Position numbers and translations under genes: made by a program
Notes under the pieces: model-generated
What the model saw: the letters and a program-made list of their open reading frames with translations, nothing else
Told to the model about the DNA's origin: nothing
Databases searched by the model: none
Part shown: positions 8,063-16,662 of the stretch, piece by piece
How the letters are laid out: every line of letters starts with the position of its first letter
Numbering within the stretch: position 1 is the first letter of the stretch
Assembly (NCBI RefSeq): GCF_025464955.1
Contig: NZ_JAODNM010000158.1
Span: 1 to 45,172 of the forward strand
DNA: 45,172 bases
Origin: Amycolatopsis sp.
Lineage (GTDB): Bacteria > Actinomycetota > Actinomycetes > Mycobacteriales > Pseudonocardiaceae
Reading direction: 5' to 3'

Positions 8063-8712
8063 CGATCCGGGTGCTGATCGCGGACGATCAGGAGATGGTG
8101 CGGACCGGGTTCCGGATGATCCTCGACGCGCAGGACGACATCGAGGTCGTCGCCGATGTCGCGGACGGGATCTCCGCGGTCGGCAAGGCGCGGGAGCTGC
8201 GGCCGGACGTCTGCTTGCTCGACATCCGCATGCCCGGGCTCGACGGGCTCGAGGTGACCCGCCAGCTGGCCGGGCCGGACGTGACCGATCCGCTGAAGGT
8301 CGTCGTCGTCACGACGTTCGACCTCGACGAGTACGTCCACGCCGCGCTGCGCAACGGCGCGAGCGGGTTCCTGCTCAAGGACGCCGGGCCGGCGTTGCTG
8401 ATCGAAGCGGTGCGCGCGGCGGAACGCGGCGACGCGCTGGTGTCGCCGCAGGTGACCGTCCGGCTGCTCAAGCACTTCAACGGTGGTTCGGTGAAACGGA
8501 ACGTCGCGCCGCCGAACGACCCGTTGACAGCGCGTGAACTCGACGTCGTCAGGGCCGCCGCGCGCGGGCTGACCAACACCGAGATCGGCACGGAACTGTT
8601 CCTGTCGCTGTCGACGGTGAAAACGCATCTGGCGTCTGTCCAGGGCAAGATCAACGCGCGAAACCGGGTCGAGATCGCGGCCTGGGCGTGGCAGAGCGGA
8701 GTCATGGACTGA
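8059..8712 (+). CDS. NarL/LuxR-family response regulator
   Basis: This 217-residue protein has a receiver domain with acidic residues D9 and D10, the phosphoacceptor D55 in LLDIRMPGLDG and the conserved lysine in FLLKDAG. A C-terminal LuxR helix-turn-helix reads LTARELDVVRAAARGLTNTE and SLSTVKTHLASVQGKI. It overlaps the kinase gene by four bases and is its cognate partner. Likely targets are its own operon and the divergent ABC transporter. Confidence 0.92.
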   Translation: MTIRVLIADDQEMVRTGFRMILDAQDDIEVVADVADGISAVGKARELRPDVCLLDIRMPGLDGLEVTRQLAGPDVTDPLKVVVVTTFDLDEYVHAALRNGASGFLLKDAGPALLIEAVRAAERGDALVSPQVTVRLLKHFNGGSVKRNVAPPNDPLTARELDVVRAAARGLTNTEIGTELFLSLSTVKTHLASVQGKINARNRVEIAAWAWQSGVMD

Positions 8713-8741
8713 GTCGTGGAGAGGGTCCGTAAGATCCTTCC

Positions 8742-10055
8742 ATGTCTCGTCGTTACCGCGCCGCCGTCGTCCTGCCCGCCGATCCAGCCTGCTCGCTTCT
8801 GCGTGACGCGGTGGTCGACGTCGACGACAACGGCCGGATCACCTTCTGTGGAACAGCCTCCGACGCGGGCGACCCCGGTGATGCCCTGGTCACGGACCTG
8901 TCCGGCATCTTGCTGCCCGGTCTGGTGAACACCCACGCGCACAGCCCGATGGTGCTGCTGCGCGGGATGGGCGGCGACCTGCCGCTGCTGCGCTGGCTGC
9001 AGGAGATCATCTGGCCGGTCGAGGCGCGGATGGTGGCCGAAGACGTCCGCACCGGCATGCTGCTGGGGTCGATAGAGATGCTGCGGCACGGCATCACGAC
9101 CAGCGCGGAGATGTACTTCCACGCCGAGCAGGTCGCCGAAGCGGTGCTGACCACCGGCGCGCGGGCGATCCTCGCGCCGCCGCTGATGGACCTGCCGGGG
9201 ATGAACTGGCGCACGATGCTGAGCGACATCGACCGCTGGATCGACGCCGACGGACTGCGGTTCGGTCCGAGCGACCGGATCGAGCTGGGCTACGGCCCGC
9301 ACGCGGCGTACACGCTGCCGGTCGAGGCGCTGCGGATGACGGCCGAGTCGGCCGCCGCGCGCGGCGCGCTCGTGCAGATCCACGTCGCCGAGGCGGCGGC
9401 GGAAGACACGAAACAGCGTGCCGAGCACGGTTCGGTGCCGAAGCTGCTGGACGAGGTCGGCATGCTCGCCGGGCGCACCCTCGCCGCGCACGCGGTGCAT
9501 CTGTCCGACGAGGACATCGCGTTGTTCGCGGCGCGGGGGACCGGTGTCGCGCACTGCCCCGGATCGAACTCGAAGCTCGCGTCCGGCATCGCGCGGCTGG
9601 CCGAGCTGCGGGCGGCGTCGGTCGCGGTCGGCCTTGGCACGGACGGGCCGGCCAGCAACGACGACCTCGACCTGTGGGAGGAGATCCAGCTCTCCGCGAT
9701 GCTCAGTCGGCTGGCGACGAAGGACTCGACCGTGCTGACCGCGGCCGACGCGTTCCTGCTCGCCACCCGCGGCGGTGCGGAGGCGCTGGGCCGCGACGAC
9801 ATCGGTGTGCTCGAAGCCGGCCGCTGGGCGGACATGGTGCACGTCGACCTCGACGACCCGGCGTTCGCGACCGGGCTGGACGTGTCGGACGAGCAGCTGT
9901 TGTCGAACCTCGTGTGGGCGGCGGGCTCGCGGCGCGTGCGAGACGTGTGGGTCGCGGGTGAGCAGGTCGTCGGCGACGGTGAATCGCTGCGCGTCGACCG
10001 CGCGAAGGCCCAGGCCGGCGTCGCCGAAGCCGCCGCCCGCCTCCGCCGCGGCTAA
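8742..10055 (+). CDS. Amidohydrolase, SAH/MTA deaminase-like
   Basis: This 437-residue cytoplasmic enzyme shows the cytosine/guanine deaminase type of amidohydrolase: HAH at 65-67, E94, H187, H214 with E217, and D301 in LGTDGPASN. This set matches the metal and substrate ligands of S-adenosylhomocysteine / 5'-methylthioadenosine deaminases, so it probably deaminates an adenosine-type nucleoside with one zinc or iron. The SsnA/chlorohydrolase-like subfamily cannot be excluded. It starts 29 bp after the response regulator and could share its transcript. The motif set is clear; the substrate is inferred. Confidence 0.82.
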   Translation: MSRRYRAAVVLPADPACSLLRDAVVDVDDNGRITFCGTASDAGDPGDALVTDLSGILLPGLVNTHAHSPMVLLRGMGGDLPLLRWLQEIIWPVEARMVAEDVRTGMLLGSIEMLRHGITTSAEMYFHAEQVAEAVLTTGARAILAPPLMDLPGMNWRTMLSDIDRWIDADGLRFGPSDRIELGYGPHAAYTLPVEALRMTAESAAARGALVQIHVAEAAAEDTKQRAEHGSVPKLLDEVGMLAGRTLAAHAVHLSDEDIALFAARGTGVAHCPGSNSKLASGIARLAELRAASVAVGLGTDGPASNDDLDLWEEIQLSAMLSRLATKDSTVLTAADAFLLATRGGAEALGRDDIGVLEAGRWADMVHVDLDDPAFATGLDVSDEQLLSNLVWAAGSRRVRDVWVAGEQVVGDGESLRVDRAKAQAGVAEAAARLRRG

Positions 10056-10067
10056 CCCCTCCAAACA

Positions 10068-10130
10068 GCAACTCGCCGTCGAGTTGCGATCGTTGGTCAT
10101 CCCAACTACCGCAACTCGACGGCGAGTTGC
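10068..10130. terminator. Perfect 20-bp inverted repeat, bidirectional terminator candidate
   Basis: Arms 10068-10087 and 10111-10130 are exact reverse complements around 23 bases. Each arm is itself a hairpin (GCAACTCG, four bases, CGAGTTGC), so either one large cruciform or two small ones can form. It fills the gap between convergent genes. No T-run is present. Confidence 0.65.
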
Positions 10131-10135
10131 GAGGG

Positions 10136-10828
10136 CTAGGACGTGCGGCGGGGGCGGAGGATGACTTCCGTGAGGTGGGCGTCGGGGCTGGCGGAGACGG
10201 CGGCCAGGACGGCCATCGCCACCGAGTCGGGCCGCAGGAAGCGCTCGGCGACGTAGTCCCCGCCCTCGTCGGCGACGAGGGCGCGCTGCATCTCCGTGTC
10301 GGTCCGGCCGGGGAACACCGAGGTCACGCGCACGCCGTTGGACTCCTCTTCGGCCCGAAGCGCGTCCGCGAACGCGCGAGCCGCGAACTTGCTCGCCGAG
10401 TACGGTCCCCAGCCCGCGCTCGCGGCCAGGCCGGCCCCGGAGTTGATCACCACGACGTGCCCCTTCGCCGCACGCAGCGCCGGCAGCAGGATGCTCGTCA
10501 GCTCGGCTACCGCGACGACGTTGACCTCGAAGTTCTTCCGCCACGCCGACGCGTCGGCCTCCTCGATCGTGCCCAGTTCGGCGACTCCGGCGGAGTGAAC
10601 GAGCACGTCGAGTGCACCGACCTTGGCCGCGGCCGCGGCGAGCGCGTCCGGGTCGGTGAGGTCGACCGGCCACGGCTCGGTGCCGGGAAGCTTCGCGGCG
10701 ACCCGGGCGAGCGCATCGACGTCGCGCCCGCCGAGGAGAACCCGGTGTGTCGGTTCGAGCGCGTGCGCGATGGCGGCGCCGATCCCGCGCGAAGCACCGG
10801 TGACAAGGGCAGTGGGGAGATCCGTCAT
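10136..10828 (-). CDS. Short-chain dehydrogenase/reductase
   Basis: This 230-residue classical SDR has the nucleotide-binding TGASRGIGAA (10-19), NAG replaced by SAG (79-81), catalytic S130, and Y143/K147 in YSASK. It should carry out NAD(P)H-dependent oxidation or reduction of a small carbonyl or alcohol. Its short length fits a single-domain cytoplasmic enzyme. Fourteen bases separate it from the upstream PhoX-like gene on the same strand, so the two may be cotranscribed. The substrate is unknown. Confidence 0.88.
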   Translation of the reverse strand: MTDLPTALVTGASRGIGAAIAHALEPTHRVLLGGRDVDALARVAAKLPGTEPWPVDLTDPDALAAAAAKVGALDVLVHSAGVAELGTIEEADASAWRKNFEVNVVAVAELTSILLPALRAAKGHVVVINSGAGLAASAGWGPYSASKFAARAFADALRAEEESNGVRVTSVFPGRTDTEMQRALVADEGGDYVAERFLRPDSVAMAVLAAVSASPDAHLTEVILRPRRTS

Positions 10829-10841
10829 GGATCCACCGTAA

Positions 10842-12899
10842 CTACCGGACGCCGATCCGGCCGACCAGCCCGAAGGGTCCCTTCTTCCACACGGCGACGA
10901 TCGCCGGGCGTGGTTGCGAAGTGCCGCCGTCCGGCCAGTGCGACGTCGGATTCGCCGAGCTCGCCGCGTTTTCCCCGGGATGCTGGACCGCCACGAGCAC
11001 CAGGTGCTCGGTCACGACGGGACCGCAGGTCTCAGCACCGACCGGCACCGTGAGGAACTGCTTGACGTGCCCTCGATCCGGGCCTTCGACGGGCACGGAG
11101 AACAGGCCGTCGTTGGCGCCGAGGGCGTTGCCGTCGGTTGCGATCCAGAGGTTTCCGCGGCCGTCGAACGCGACGTTGTCCGGGCACGAAATCGGGCTGA
11201 CCTGCTCCTTAGGGAAGCCGCCGAAGTAGGTGTCCGCGGTCGCCGGATCTCCGCAGACGAGCAGCAGCCGCCAGCGGAACCTGGTCGACGCCGAATCGCC
11301 GTGATCCTCGTCCCACTCCAGGATGTGGCCGTTTTTGTTGTTCTTGCGGGGATTCACCTCGTCGATGCCCGCCTTGCCGAGCGCGCCGCGGTCGGTGTTG
11401 TTCGTCAGCGCGGCGTAGATCCGGCCGTTCACCGGGTTCGGCTCGATGTCCTCGGGGCGGTCCATCTTCGTCGCGCCCGCCTTGTCAGCGGCGAGCCGGG
11501 TGAAGACGTAGACGTCCTCCGCGGTGAATCCGTCCACAAAGGACGTGTTGCCGCTCGCCAGCGGGATCCACTCGCCGGTGCCGTCGAACTCGCCGTCGGC
11601 CGGGAGCAAGCCGTCGAAGTCGGGGCTGTCACCGGTGAACTTGGCCACGTACAAGGTTCCGTCGTCGAGCAAGGCCGAGTTATGCCTGCGCGCCAACGCA
11701 CTCTGGCCCGGCTTGTACTTGCCCTTGGAGACGTACTTGTAGATGTAGTCGAAGCGCTCGTCGTCACCGGAGTAGACGGCGACGCGGCCGTCCGCGGTGA
11801 TCTTGACGTTCGCGGCCTCGTGCTTGAACCGGCCGAGCGCGGTGTGCTTGACGGGCGTGGACTTCGGGTCGTGCGGGTCGATCTCGACGACCCAGCCGAA
11901 TCGGTTGGGTTCGTTGGGCTCCTGCGACACGTCCCAGCGCTTGTCGAACCGCTCCCACTTGCGCGTGCTGGCGCCGGTGCCGACGCCGTAGCGCTTCAGG
12001 CGCGCAGCCGTGGTCGGCTCGGTGACCTTGTCCGCGTTGGCGAAGTACTGGTGGAAGTTCTCTTCACCGGAAAGCACCGTGCCCCAAGGAGTTACGCCGC
12101 CCGAGCAGTTGTTCTGCGTGCCGCGGACCTGCCGGCCGGACGCGTCCGCCGAGGTCTGCAAGTACTTCGAACCCGCGGCCGGCCCGCGCATTTCGAACAC
12201 GGTGTCGAGGGTGATGCGGCGGTTGAGCCGGCTGGGGACCGAGCGCAGCGCACCGAACAGCGGGTCGCGGACGGTCTGCACCACCGAAAGCCCGTGCGCG
12301 GCCCACGCGATCTTGACCTGTTCCTCGGTCGGGTTCGCCGGGTCGTACTGGTCGGCGGGGAAGAGGTGGACCTCGGTGGTGTACTCGTGGTTGACCACGA
12401 GCAGGTTCCGGGTGCCGAGCGCGTCCTGCGGGATCAGGCCGACGAAGTCGTTGTTGTACCCGAACTGCTTCGCCTGCGCGGCCGCGGTCTGGTGGTGGAA
12501 GTCGAACTTCGGCGCGCCCGCCTCGACGGCGTCACCCCAGCGGATGACGACGCTCTGGCCGTAGCCGTCCGGGGTCGTCACGGCGTCGAACTTGTTCGGT
12601 GACACGGCGTCGAAGTCGGTCCCGGCGGCCGGGCGCACCGGACGTTGGGCCGCGGTGGTCGCCGTCGCCGTTGTTGCCGCGGCGGCCGTCCCGGACAACG
12701 CGGCGAAACCACCGGCGGCCGCTGCCATCACGGCGCCGGCCCTCAGCGCCCCTCGGCGCGAGACGACGCCCTTGACGACATCGCCGAAGTACTCGTTGCC
12801 GGACTGGTTGGGCTCGGGGTGTGCACACGCGTTGCCGCAGCGGTACTCGCAGGTGAGCGGCGAACGGCCGCCGGAATGCGAAGCGAACAAGGGCAGCAC
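10842..12899 (-). CDS. PhoX-family phosphatase, Tat-exported
   Basis: From the GTG at 12899, which has GGAGG four bases upstream, this protein has 685 residues; an in-frame ATG at 12938 is less well placed. It has the conserved N-terminal segment FASHSGGRSPLTCEYRCGNA, then a twin-arginine signal (SRRGALRAG plus a hydrophobic stretch), then the PhoX (DUF839) beta-propeller with DRPEDIEPNPVNGRIY and DNVAFDGRGNLWIATDG. PhoX enzymes are Ca/Fe-dependent alkaline phosphatases outside the membrane, used for phosphate scavenging. The Tat signal sits about 50 residues in, as is common in actinobacterial members. No Pho box was identified upstream. Confidence 0.85.
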   Translation of the reverse strand: MLPLFASHSGGRSPLTCEYRCGNACAHPEPNQSGNEYFGDVVKGVVSRRGALRAGAVMAAAAGGFAALSGTAAAATTATATTAAQRPVRPAAGTDFDAVSPNKFDAVTTPDGYGQSVVIRWGDAVEAGAPKFDFHHQTAAAQAKQFGYNNDFVGLIPQDALGTRNLLVVNHEYTTEVHLFPADQYDPANPTEEQVKIAWAAHGLSVVQTVRDPLFGALRSVPSRLNRRITLDTVFEMRGPAAGSKYLQTSADASGRQVRGTQNNCSGGVTPWGTVLSGEENFHQYFANADKVTEPTTAARLKRYGVGTGASTRKWERFDKRWDVSQEPNEPNRFGWVVEIDPHDPKSTPVKHTALGRFKHEAANVKITADGRVAVYSGDDERFDYIYKYVSKGKYKPGQSALARRHNSALLDDGTLYVAKFTGDSPDFDGLLPADGEFDGTGEWIPLASGNTSFVDGFTAEDVYVFTRLAADKAGATKMDRPEDIEPNPVNGRIYAALTNNTDRGALGKAGIDEVNPRKNNKNGHILEWDEDHGDSASTRFRWRLLLVCGDPATADTYFGGFPKEQVSPISCPDNVAFDGRGNLWIATDGNALGANDGLFSVPVEGPDRGHVKQFLTVPVGAETCGPVVTEHLVLVAVQHPGENAASSANPTSHWPDGGTSQPRPAIVAVWKKGPFGLVGRIGVR

Positions 12900-13003
12900 A
12901 GGGCCTCCAGTGGTGTCAGTCGGGGAACGAACCGACACTAAACGCCCAAACAGCCGATAACCACACTTTCAGGTGAACATCGGGCAAATCCACCGCCTAC
13001 ACG

Positions 13004-13441
13004 TCAGGTCTCGGTGTCGAGCTCGAGGAGTCGGTGCAGGGCGGGCAACGCCGCGTCGATAGCCGCGCGGTCGGCGTCGTCGAGCAGGGACAGCCGCGCG
13101 CGCAGGAACTCCTCGCGCAGGACGATCAGCTCGTCGTAAAACTCGCGCCCCTGTGATGTCACCTCGACGAGCACCGCGCGGCCGTCGGCCGGGTCGGGCG
13201 CCTTGCTGACCAGCCCGAGCCGTCCGAGCCTGCTGACGACGTCGGTCATCGACGGCATGCGGACGCCTTCGAGCTCGGCCAGCGCGCTCATCCGCCGGGG
13301 TCCGCGCTTGACCAGCTCGGTCAGGACCGAACCTTGGGTCAGCGTGAGCTGGACTTGCGGCGTCTCGCGGCGAACCACGTAGTACAGCCGGAAGACCAGT
13401 GGTCGTAGTCGATGCGCCAGTTCCGCCACTCCGGTATTCAC
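13004..13441 (-). CDS. MarR-family transcriptional regulator
   Basis: This 145-residue protein has the winged-helix MarR fold: LTQGSVLTELVKRGPRRMSA, recognition helix region MPSMTDVVSRLGRLGLV, and a wing with the conserved DPADGRAVLVEVT. It starts at GTG 13441 directly beside a palindrome at 13442-13454, so it may be leaderless and self-repressing. It faces the HAD gene across 65 bp and may also control it. The ligand is unknown. Confidence 0.88.
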   Translation of the reverse strand: MNTGVAELAHRLRPLVFRLYYVVRRETPQVQLTLTQGSVLTELVKRGPRRMSALAELEGVRMPSMTDVVSRLGRLGLVSKAPDPADGRAVLVEVTSQGREFYDELIVLREEFLRARLSLLDDADRAAIDAALPALHRLLELDTET

Positions 13442-13454
13442 TTAGCCAGGCTAA
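13442..13454. promoter_or_regulatory. Candidate MarR operator
   Basis: TTAGCCAGGCTAA is a perfect 6-1-6 inverted repeat next to the GTG start of the MarR gene, where its -10 region should lie. Related TTAG/CTAA half-sites recur at 13460-13495. Autoregulation is inferred from position. Confidence 0.45.
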
Positions 13455-13506
13455 CATATTTAGTTAGCGTAGCGAAGTAATCTCGTCCACAGCTAACCTG
13501 TCGTCC

Positions 13507-14154
13507 ATGGAAGCGGTGGTTTTTGACCTCGACGGGGTACTGGTCGATTCCGAGCGGATCTGGGACGAGGTTCGCCGGTCGGTCGTCGCCGAACACGGCG
13601 GCACGTGGACGGACGAGGCGACCCGGGCGCAGCAGGGGATGAGCACGCCGGAATGGGCGCGGTACCTCGTCGACTCACTGGGCGCGAAGCTGACACCGGA
13701 CGAGATCGCCGAGGTCGTCATCTCGCGGATGTCCGAGCGCTACGCGAGCGGGCCGCCGGTGATCCCGGGCGCCGTCGACACCGTCCGAGCGGTGGCCGCG
13801 CGGTACCCGGTCGCGATCGCGAGCTCGTCACCGACCGTGTTGATCGAGTCGTTCCTGGCGGCGACGGAGTTGGCCGGGTTGGTACCCGTCGCGCTGTCGA
13901 GCGAGCGGGTCGCGGCCGGGAAACCTGCCCCGGACGTCTACCTCGAGGCGGCGCGGCGGCTGGGCGTCGACGCGGCGAAGTGTGCGGCCGTCGAGGACAC
14001 GACCAACGGGCTGCGCTCGGCGCTGGCGGCCGGGATGACGGTGTACGCCGTGCCCAACCCTCACTTTCCGCCGAACCCCGGCGTCGTCGCGCAAGCCGCG
14101 GCCGTCCTCACCGCGATCACCGAGCTGCCGGGGGCGCTGGGCATCGACTGGTGA
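13507..14154 (+). CDS. HAD-family hydrolase, beta-phosphoglucomutase/phosphatase-like
   Basis: This 215-residue protein carries the HAD nucleophile motif VVFDLDGVLVDSE (D7 nucleophile, D9 acid/base), motif II IASSSPT, motif III lysine in AAGKPAPDVYLEA, and motif IV AVEDTTNG. The helical cap after motif I is the C1 type seen in phosphoglycolate phosphatases and beta-phosphoglucomutases. It probably dephosphorylates a sugar phosphate or similar metabolite. Its TGA stop lies inside the palindrome at 14151. Confidence 0.87.
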   Translation: MEAVVFDLDGVLVDSERIWDEVRRSVVAEHGGTWTDEATRAQQGMSTPEWARYLVDSLGAKLTPDEIAEVVISRMSERYASGPPVIPGAVDTVRAVAARYPVAIASSSPTVLIESFLAATELAGLVPVALSSERVAAGKPAPDVYLEAARRLGVDAAKCAAVEDTTNGLRSALAAGMTVYAVPNPHFPPNPGVVAQAAAVLTAITELPGALGIDW

Positions 14155-14195
14155 GTATTCCGGCCGGTTCTAAGCGGCCGGAACACTCACGAGTC
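14151..14195. terminator. Dispersed palindromic repeat, copy 2; bidirectional terminator candidate
   Basis: Arms 14151-14166 and 14175-14190 match at 15 of 16 positions around the loop GTTCTAAG. It sits between convergent genes; the HAD stop codon is in the left arm and the ino1 stop is two bases past the minus-strand start of the repeat. It is the best preserved of three family copies (others at 115-149 and 42235-42277). Confidence 0.7.
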
Positions 14196-14196
14196 T

Positions 14197-15288
14197 TTAG
14201 GCGTCGGGCTCGCCCTTGATGAACGCTTCGACGGAGTCGCGCGCGGTGGAGTCGTCGTACTGCTCTGGCGGCGACTTCATGAAGTACGACGACGCCGAGA
14301 GGATCGGGCCGCCGATGCCACGGTCGAGGGCGATCTTCGCCGCGCGCACGGCGTCGATGATGATGCCCGCGGAGTTCGGCGAGTCCCAGACCTCGAGCTT
14401 GTACTCGATGTTCAGCGGCACGTCACCGAACGCACGGCCCTCGAGCCGGACGTATGCCCACTTGCGGTCGTCGAGCCACTGCACGTAGTCCGACGGTCCG
14501 ATGTGGATGTTGCGCTTGCCGAGGTCGCGGTCGATCTGCGAAGTGACCGACTGGGTCTTCGAGATCTTCTTCGACTCGAGGCGCTCCAGCTCCTTCATGT
14601 TCAGGAAGTCCATGTTCCCGCCCACGTTGAGCTGCATCGTGCGGTCGAGCTGGACACCGCGGTCCTCGAAGAGCTTCGCCAGCACGCGGTGCGTGATGGT
14701 GGCGCCCACCTGGGACTTGATGTCGTCGCCGACGATCGGGATGTTCGCGTCGGTGAACTTCTTCGCCCACACCGGGTCGGACGCGATGAACACCGGCAGC
14801 GCGTTGACGAACGCCACGCCGGCGTCGATCGCGCACTGCGCGTAGAACTTGTCGGCCACTTCCGAGCCGACCGGGAGGTACGCGACGAGCACGTCAACCT
14901 CGGCGGCGCGCAGGGCGGCGACGATGTCCACAGCGGCTTCTTCGGACTCTTCGATGGTCTCGCGGTAGAACTTGCCGAGACCGTCATGGGTGTGCCCGCG
15001 CTGCACGGTCACCCCGAGCGGCGGCACATCGGCGATCTTGATGGTGTTGTTCTCCGAGGCGAAAATGGCCTCGGAGAGGTCGTGTCCGACCTTCTTCGCG
15101 TCCACGTCGAACGCGGCGACGAACTCGATGTCACGGACGTGGTACTGGCCGAACTGCACATGCATCAAGCCGGGCACGCGGGCGCCGGCATCGGCGTCGC
15201 GGTAGTACTGGACGCCCTGGACCAGCGACGACGCGCAGTTCCCGACGCCAACGATGGCCACCCTCACGCTGCGGCGGTGCTCGCCCAT
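14197..15288 (-). CDS. ino1: Inositol-3-phosphate synthase
   Basis: This 363-residue protein converts glucose-6-phosphate to 1D-myo-inositol-3-phosphate with NAD, the first step to phosphatidylinositol and mycothiol in actinobacteria. It shows the NAD-binding VGVGNCASSLVQG (11-23), SQVGATITHRVLAKLF, QLNVGGNMDFLNM and the C-terminal NSAGIIIDAVRAAKIA. Length and motifs fit the short actinobacterial type. AAGGAG lies upstream of the ATG. It follows a PadR-family gene by 54 bp, the arrangement of Rv0047c-ino1 in M. tuberculosis, suggesting shared control. Confidence 0.95.
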   Translation of the reverse strand: MGEHRRSVRVAIVGVGNCASSLVQGVQYYRDADAGARVPGLMHVQFGQYHVRDIEFVAAFDVDAKKVGHDLSEAIFASENNTIKIADVPPLGVTVQRGHTHDGLGKFYRETIEESEEAAVDIVAALRAAEVDVLVAYLPVGSEVADKFYAQCAIDAGVAFVNALPVFIASDPVWAKKFTDANIPIVGDDIKSQVGATITHRVLAKLFEDRGVQLDRTMQLNVGGNMDFLNMKELERLESKKISKTQSVTSQIDRDLGKRNIHIGPSDYVQWLDDRKWAYVRLEGRAFGDVPLNIEYKLEVWDSPNSAGIIIDAVRAAKIALDRGIGGPILSASSYFMKSPPEQYDDSTARDSVEAFIKGEPDA

Positions 15289-15342
15289 GCCGGTGTCTCC
15301 TTCAATTCGTTTAAGTGTGTAGGTGCCGGCCGAACCCGCGAG

Positions 15343-15924
15343 TCAGTGCTCCTGCTCACGTTGCTCGGCTTGTTCGTGCGCGATCAGCTCGTTGAGCCAC
15401 CGCACCTCCCGTTCGCTGGTCTCCAGCCCTAGCCGGTGCAGCTCGCGGGTGTACCGATCGATCTTTTCCTCGGCCCTGGACATCGCGGCGCGCAACCCTT
15501 CGCGGCGCTCCTCGACACGACGGCGCCGTCCTTCCAAAATGCGCATCCGGACATCCGCCGGGGTCTTCGAAAAGAAGGCCAGGTGGACACCGAATCCCTC
15601 GTCGTCCCACGTCTGCGGGCCGGCGTCACCGAGCAGCTCGGCGAAGTGCTCCTTGCCCTCGGCGGTGAGCTGGTAGACGCGCCTCCCGCGCCTGGCCCAG
15701 GTCTTGCCGGGGGCCCGAGCCGCCGTTTTCGGCTGCTCGGTGGACTCGACCTCGTCCAGTTCTTCGACGATGAACCCGGCCCGCAACAGCCTCCGCAGGG
15801 TCGGATACAGCGACCCGTAGGAGAACGCCCGGAACATCCCGAGCGTCTCGTGCAGACGTTTGCGCAGCACGTATCCGTGCATGGGGGCTTCGTGCAGCAG
15901 CCCCAGGATCGCGAACTCCAGCAC
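15343..15924 (-). CDS. PadR-family transcriptional regulator
   Basis: This 193-residue protein begins with the PadR winged helix (LEFAILGLLHEAPMHGYVLR, YGSLYPTLRRLLRAGFI) and ends in a long helical dimerisation region (about 120-193). An insert rich in charged residues and RGRRVYQLT forms the extended wing. It corresponds in position to Rv0047c, upstream of ino1. It probably represses its own promoter; a candidate site lies at 16008-16024. Control of ino1 is inferred from gene order. Confidence 0.9.
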   Translation of the reverse strand: MLEFAILGLLHEAPMHGYVLRKRLHETLGMFRAFSYGSLYPTLRRLLRAGFIVEELDEVESTEQPKTAARAPGKTWARRGRRVYQLTAEGKEHFAELLGDAGPQTWDDEGFGVHLAFFSKTPADVRMRILEGRRRRVEERREGLRAAMSRAEEKIDRYTRELHRLGLETSEREVRWLNELIAHEQAEQREQEH

Positions 15925-16007
15925 AGTGCACCCCCTTCCGGGAACAAAAGGCGCTCCGGGGCGTTGCCCGTAGTGCCTGTCTGGCCTAACGCAACCTACC
16001 GGTCAAC

Positions 16008-16024
16008 TATATCGCGCCGATACA
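16008..16024. promoter_or_regulatory. Candidate PadR operator
   Basis: TATATCGCGCCGATACA is a 7-3-7 inverted repeat with one mismatch, about 84 bp upstream of the PadR start in the gap shared with the DUF5318 gene. The ATAT/ATGT-like half-sites resemble PadR operators. The assignment is inferred. Confidence 0.4.
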
Positions 16025-16187
16025 TCGAAGTGGCGTAAGTAACCTTTCGTGGGTTCGCGGAACTCTCGAAAATCACACCGGTGTTATTCGCCGGAGCGTG
16101 CCGAAACGACCCGGCTGCCCGGATTCGGCGGGGGTCCGAAATCCGGCGGGCCATGGTCTACACAGGTGAAACCCGTAGTCTGTTGTC

Positions 16188-16592
16188 GTGCGAAACCAGC
16201 GGCAGGTCGTGGACTACGCGTTGCAGCGCCGTGCGCTGCTCGCCGGCGTCCATTCCGGACGCGTCGGTACCGGCGACGTCTGCGATGCGACTCCGTACCT
16301 GCTCAAGGCCGCCGCGTTCCATGGCGAACCGACCGAGCAGGCCTGCCCGGTCTGCCGGAAAGAGGCGTTGACCCAGGTGTCCTGGGTCTACGGTGACGAG
16401 CTGAAGCACGTCGCCGGCTCGGCACGGGCCCAGGATGAACTCACCAGGATGGCGGAGCTGTTCTCCGAGTTCACCGTCTACGTCGTGGAGGTCTGTCGGA
16501 CGTGTCACTGGAACCACTTGGTGCAGTCATACGTCCTGGGAACAGGAGACCCGCGCACGCGGGCCCGCCCGGCGAAAACCGCGGGCCAATGA
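16188..16592 (+). CDS. DUF5318 protein
   Basis: This 134-residue protein begins at GTG 16188. It has two CxxC pairs, C53/C56 in CPVC and C103/C106 in CRTC, which probably bind one zinc. The remainder (VVDYALQRRALLAGVHSGR, VSWVYGDELKHVAGSAR) matches the actinobacterial DUF5318 family, whose M. tuberculosis member Rv0049 also lies just before ponA1. The function is unknown; the fixed position beside ponA suggests an envelope-related or PBP-linked role. Confidence 0.88.
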   Translation: MRNQRQVVDYALQRRALLAGVHSGRVGTGDVCDATPYLLKAAAFHGEPTEQACPVCRKEALTQVSWVYGDELKHVAGSARAQDELTRMAELFSEFTVYVVEVCRTCHWNHLVQSYVLGTGDPRTRARPAKTAGQ

Positions 16593-16662
16593 CGGCGGAC
16601 GAAAAAACCACTGTTGACCACAGAGCGGCGCCCCCCGAAGCGCCGGTCTGGGAGGCTCATTC

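Noticed and set aside
8088..10673. 861-codon minus-strand open frame
   Set aside because: It is antisense to the response regulator and amidohydrolase genes, which have intact motifs. The translation is Arg/Pro-rich and low complexity, a GC-bias shadow.
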